A stretch of 22,253 nt of DNA. Origin: a virus. Numbering within the stretch: the first letter of the stretch is position 1; the number at the start of each line of letters is the position of its first letter. The DNA is taken from positions 1 to 22,253 of the IMG/VR virus record IMGVR_UViG_3300047121_000653; one strand, 5' to 3'. The notes beneath the pieces were generated by a model that did not search any database, was not told where the DNA came from, and saw only the letters and a list, made by a program, of their open reading frames with translations. Positions 19,965-22,253 of this stretch are shown here, piece by piece. The translations under genes and the position numbers were made by a program.

Positions 19965-20207
19965 ATGTCGGCCAATTCTACAGACACCACGCAGATCCTC
20001 GGATTGCTTCAGCAGTCGATCGAGGCTGCGATGCGGAAATCTACAATACCTCGCGAAGCTTTCTCTAGGGAGGAAGTCGCGGAAATCCTCGGTGTCTCTG
20101 TCCGTACGATCGATGGCCTGATCGATTCCCAGCAGTTGCGAGCCGTTCGAATCGGTAGGCATCTGAGAATCGACCGCAAGGAAATCGATCGGTTTTTAGG
20201 CCGGTAG
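19965..20207 (+). CDS. Excisionase-type helix-turn-helix protein
   Basis: ATG after GGAG at the right distance; 80 residues. After a helical lead (ILGLLQQSIEAAMRKS) the domain FSREEVAEILGVSVRTIDGL and IDSQQLRAVRIGRHLRIDRK with EIDRFLG is the HTH_17 / MerR-like fold used by excisionases (Xis), where the helix and wing bind DNA beside att sites and steer integrase. It ends three bases before the integrase gene, so both are one operon. In other hosts the same fold acts in regulators, but context favours recombination-directionality. Confidence 0.82.
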   Translation: MSANSTDTTQILGLLQQSIEAAMRKSTIPREAFSREEVAEILGVSVRTIDGLIDSQQLRAVRIGRHLRIDRKEIDRFLGR

Positions 20208-20210
20208 TGA

Positions 20211-21362
20211 ATGAGCTCGATCTACAAACACAAGCACCGAGGGTGGTACTGTTGCGTTACCTTGCCGTCTGGCCGACGATGCCAGATCTACTTGGGCAAG
20301 GTGACTAAGGCCGGTGCTGAAACCGTCCGACGAAACGTCGAGCGTCTGATGGCCAGCAACAATGTCGGGATCGAACCGGATCCCCAGATCCAAGCTTGGC
20401 TCGCGTTGTGTGACGCTCGATTCCGTGCCAAGCTCCAGGCCGCTGGGCTACTTGCGAAGTGGAAACCGCCGACCGTCTCGCCGCTGCTCTCGATCGTTTG
20501 GGATGCTTATGTGTCCAAGCGAGCCGACTTTGCATTCAGTTCGCTCAAGGGCTTCAAAACCGCTCGAAAGCATGCGATTGACAACCTTGGCGATCGTCTG
20601 ATCAGTGAGATTACCATCGCCGACGCGAAACACTTCGCACTGAGGATGGAGTCCGTCCACGCAGCCGCCCACGCGAAAAAGATCGTCGAACGGACCAAGC
20701 AAGTCATGCAGGACGCCGTCGATTCCCGACTTTTGGCGACCAATCCGTTCGCCGGGGTCAATCTGCGAGCCAAGATCGATCGAACGAAGGATCACCATTT
20801 GACCGAGGCCGACGCGATGAAGGTGCTCGATAAGCTCGGATCGATTCAAGCGAAGGCCTCGTTTGTGCTGGCGAGGTTTGCAGGCCTGCGGATCCCACAC
20901 GAGCTGCTGCCCCTGACATGGCAACATGTGGACTTTGAGAAGCATCGAATCACAATCCCGACGGGGACCAAGACCGGCCAGCGTGTCGTGCCGATGGTCC
21001 CGATCGTCTATGAGCACATGCTACGCCTGGCTGAGACTGCCGACACATCGCCTTGGGTATTTAGCCGAGCTCGGGCCAGTGCGGGGACAACCCTGCGACG
21101 GTGGCTCGAATCGGCGATCCTGCTAGCTGGGTTGAAGCAATGGCCCAAGCTATGGCACAATCTCAGGGCCTCATGCCGAACCGACATGGAGGAACGGTTT
21201 GCTTCGCACGTTTGCGAGGCCTGGTTTGGCCATTCCAAGCGGGTAGCCAGGGATCATTACCTGATGGTCACCGACGAGCACTGGACCAAGGCGATCGAGA
21301 AACCGAAGGAAAAGAGCGATGTACGGCGCGGGTCCAATGTACGGCGCGACGTACGGCGCTAA
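20211..21362 (+). CDS. int: Tyrosine integrase (site-specific recombinase)
   Basis: It integrates and, with Xis, excises the element by strand exchange at att sites. The 383-residue protein has an N-terminal arm-type DNA-binding region (SIYKHKHRGWYCCVTLPSG, RRCQIYLGKVTKAGAETV), a core-binding helical domain (about 85-185) and a catalytic domain with all key residues: R227 (AGLRIPHE), K254 (TGTKTGQR), H316 and R319 (HNLRAS), H341 (FGHSKR) and nucleophile Y350 (RDHYLMV). The last 20 residues (KEKSDVRRGSNVRRDVRR) are basic and are encoded by GTACGGCGC repeats that run on into the non-coding region. Nothing looks broken. Confidence 0.93.
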   Translation: MSSIYKHKHRGWYCCVTLPSGRRCQIYLGKVTKAGAETVRRNVERLMASNNVGIEPDPQIQAWLALCDARFRAKLQAAGLLAKWKPPTVSPLLSIVWDAYVSKRADFAFSSLKGFKTARKHAIDNLGDRLISEITIADAKHFALRMESVHAAAHAKKIVERTKQVMQDAVDSRLLATNPFAGVNLRAKIDRTKDHHLTEADAMKVLDKLGSIQAKASFVLARFAGLRIPHELLPLTWQHVDFEKHRITIPTGTKTGQRVVPMVPIVYEHMLRLAETADTSPWVFSRARASAGTTLRRWLESAILLAGLKQWPKLWHNLRASCRTDMEERFASHVCEAWFGHSKRVARDHYLMVTDEHWTKAIEKPKEKSDVRRGSNVRRDVRR

Positions 21363-21412
21363 TCGGGTCCGAGCGTGTTCGAGCGTGTCCGAGCGTGTCT
21401 CGGTACGTAAAA

Positions 21413-21434
21413 AAACCCTGGAAAACCAGGGTTT
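21413..21434 (-). terminator. Intrinsic terminator, best on the minus strand
   Basis: AAACCCTGG and CCAGGGTTT form a perfect 9-bp stem with a 4-base loop. On the minus strand the stem runs into TTTTTTT; on the plus strand only TTTA follows. It could end leftward transcription entering from the right, protecting int, and partly end int transcription. Confidence 0.65.
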
Positions 21435-21449
21435 ATGAAGTGTTTAAGT

Positions 21450-21464
21450 ACCCCTGCAAGGGGT
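21450..21464. promoter_or_regulatory. Small inverted repeat downstream of int
   Basis: ACCCC-TGCAA-GGGGT, 5-bp arms around TGCAA. Core att sites often have such arms around an overlap region of 5-8 bases, so this is a possible crossover core; a hairpin is the other reading. Confidence 0.3.
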
Positions 21465-21553
21465 CTAACATAGAATGTAAAAGCTTGGTTTTTTAGTCGG
21501 TTTGCCGAGACAGTACGGCGCTTGGTACGCAGCTACAACGAGAAGAGGAACAA

Positions 21554-21793
21554 ATGACTAAAGGCAAGAAAATTGAAGGACTGGAAAAGCTATCGATCCC
21601 TCCAAGCATGCGGGTGATTGACCCTATCGAAAGCAAGGTTTGCATCCACGGTCCGGACACCTACGCAACAATGTGTGGATTAGCAGACGATGCGGATACG
21701 GGGATTGTCTACGGAACTAGGCGAGCCGTAACCTGCCAAGCCTGCGTTGAAGCGGTTTTGCATGCGTCGCAGTTTTTAAAGCAAGAGGCTTAA
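21554..21793 (+). CDS. Hypothetical small CxxC protein (79 aa)
   Basis: AGAGGA precedes the ATG. The sequence has SKVCIHGPDTYATMCGLADD and later VTCQACVEAVLH. The spacing of cysteine, histidine and CxxC resembles small phage proteins of the H-x-V ... T-L-C-G ... V-T-C-x-x-C type that probably bind zinc. Two bases separate it from the next gene, so they form an operon. Function unknown. Confidence 0.72.
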   Translation: MTKGKKIEGLEKLSIPPSMRVIDPIESKVCIHGPDTYATMCGLADDADTGIVYGTRRAVTCQACVEAVLHASQFLKQEA

Positions 21794-21795
21794 CC

Positions 21796-22014
21796 ATGAC
21801 CCAACCAATCGATCAACAACCTGTTGCCGATTCTGACCTGGAGGACCTGAGCTATGACGACGGTCCCGAGCCACCTTGCTTAAGCTGCGCTGGCGAAGGG
21901 GTTGTCGACTCAGTGGCCGGGGAGTCAGGTAGATACGGCTGGGATGACGACGGCCCTGGAACGTGCCCGAACTGCAACGGAAGCGGGTACAGGAAAGACC
22001 AGCAGTGGTTCTAG
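21796..22014 (+). CDS. Small protein with DnaJ-like zinc knuckles (72 aa)
   Basis: AGAGG precedes the ATG. Two CxxCxGxG-type motifs, CLSCAGEGVV and CPNCNGSGY, are separated by a Gly/Asp-rich loop. This matches one zinc centre of the DnaJ cysteine-rich domain and is a common stand-alone form in phages. Acidic N-terminus (DLEDLSYDDGPEPP). Partner unknown. Confidence 0.74.
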   Translation: MTQPIDQQPVADSDLEDLSYDDGPEPPCLSCAGEGVVDSVAGESGRYGWDDDGPGTCPNCNGSGYRKDQQWF

Positions 22015-22253
22015 GGCCTGCGCTCGAGGCGGACGATTAACAAATCGATGCACCCAAGCGCCGCCGGCGATAATCCAAATCTGCTGAATCTCCAGGCTTT
22101 ATAGCGTTTTTCTGCGCGGGCCCGAAAAGTTTTCGGGGATTTGAGCGCAAAAAAGTTTTGAGCCCAAAATTTCGCGGGTCCCTCTCAGAGGTCCCCCCTT
22201 CCCGCCTCCAATGGGAACAATCGGGAGATTAGACACACTTTCTTTTTGTAACC
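22015..22253. other. Non-coding, palindrome-rich right end
   Basis: No gene seen. It contains CCCGAAAA-G-TTTTCGGG (22121-22137, perfect 8-bp arms), TTGAGC twice with 17-bp spacing (22141, 22158), AAAAGTTTT twice (22125, 22151) and CCTCT-C-AGAGG (22181-22191) inside GCGGG ... CCCGC (22174-22205). It could be a control region for genes to the right, an iteron origin or a packaging (cos-like) site. Confidence 0.4.

Larger units (their letters stand above)
21321..21521. repeat. GTACGGCGC repeats and 10-bp tandem repeats after int, candidate attP arm region
   Basis: GTACGGCGC occurs at 21321, 21339, 21351 and again at 21513. CGAGCGTGT is repeated at 21370, 21380 and 21390 with a 10-bp period. Direct repeats next to int are typical of arm-type sites for Int or Xis in attP. 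The crossover core itself cannot be fixed without the partner att site. Confidence 0.5.

Noticed and set aside
21370-21398. CRISPR-like or coding tandem repeat
   Set aside because: 10-bp units with no spacers, after the integrase stop; fits att-arm or regulatory sites.

Overview
The window reads as the inside of a temperate, tailed-phage-like element (prophage or phage genome) of a bacterium, most likely a planctomycete. I base the host guess on a GYF_2-type domain fused to hydrophobic segments (19354-19878), the style of the tyrosine integrase, moderately high GC, and a very small-gene, tightly coupled layout. The host is an inference; nothing here is a host marker gene. No portal, capsid or protease genes are seen, so the head module lies outside the window.

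Layout. (1) 1-7093, plus strand: end of the tail module and a packaging gene. It holds the C-terminus of a probable tape measure protein, three unrecognised probable tail-tip proteins (one with 21 cysteines), a GT-A-type glycosyltransferase, an SNase-like small protein, an Ogr/Delta-like zinc ribbon, and a GpA-type large terminase. (2) 7055-18469, minus strand: a run of about 26 small, mostly overlapping genes with ATGA, GTGA, TTGA and TGATG couplings. This is the early/accessory operon. It includes a stand-alone GGQ release-factor-like protein, a DUF4406 + DUF6378-like fusion, a metallophosphoesterase broken by an in-frame TGA, a Lin1244-type replication protein with palindromic repeats inside its gene, a phage metallopeptidase, a winged-helix protein, a candidate Acb2/Tad1-type helical-hairpin protein and several one-span membrane microproteins. 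A cluster of degenerate tRNA-like cloverleafs sits at 16497-16784 in the same direction. (3) 18476-18696: a divergent control region with a leftward sigma70-type promoter, 11-bp-spaced direct repeats and a hairpin. (4) 18697-21362, plus strand: a small charged protein, the GYF_2 membrane protein, an excisionase-type HTH protein and a complete tyrosine integrase. (5) 21363-22253: short tandem and inverted repeats right after the integrase (candidate attP arm region), two small CxxC proteins, and a non-coding, palindrome-rich end.

How it may work together. The leftward promoter would drive the zinc-finger gene 18155-18469. A very strong hairpin + U-tract terminator (18103-18133) follows it, so the rest of the early operon should need antitermination or its own promoter. 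The early operon supplies replication (12529-13431 and the repeats in it). It also supplies proteins that could act on nucleotide signals or nucleotides (16855-17364, 9640-11166) and on translation (GGQ protein, tRNA-like array). I read the last two groups as a possible counter-defence and translation-takeover set. That reading is an inference and is the part of the window I find most worth testing.
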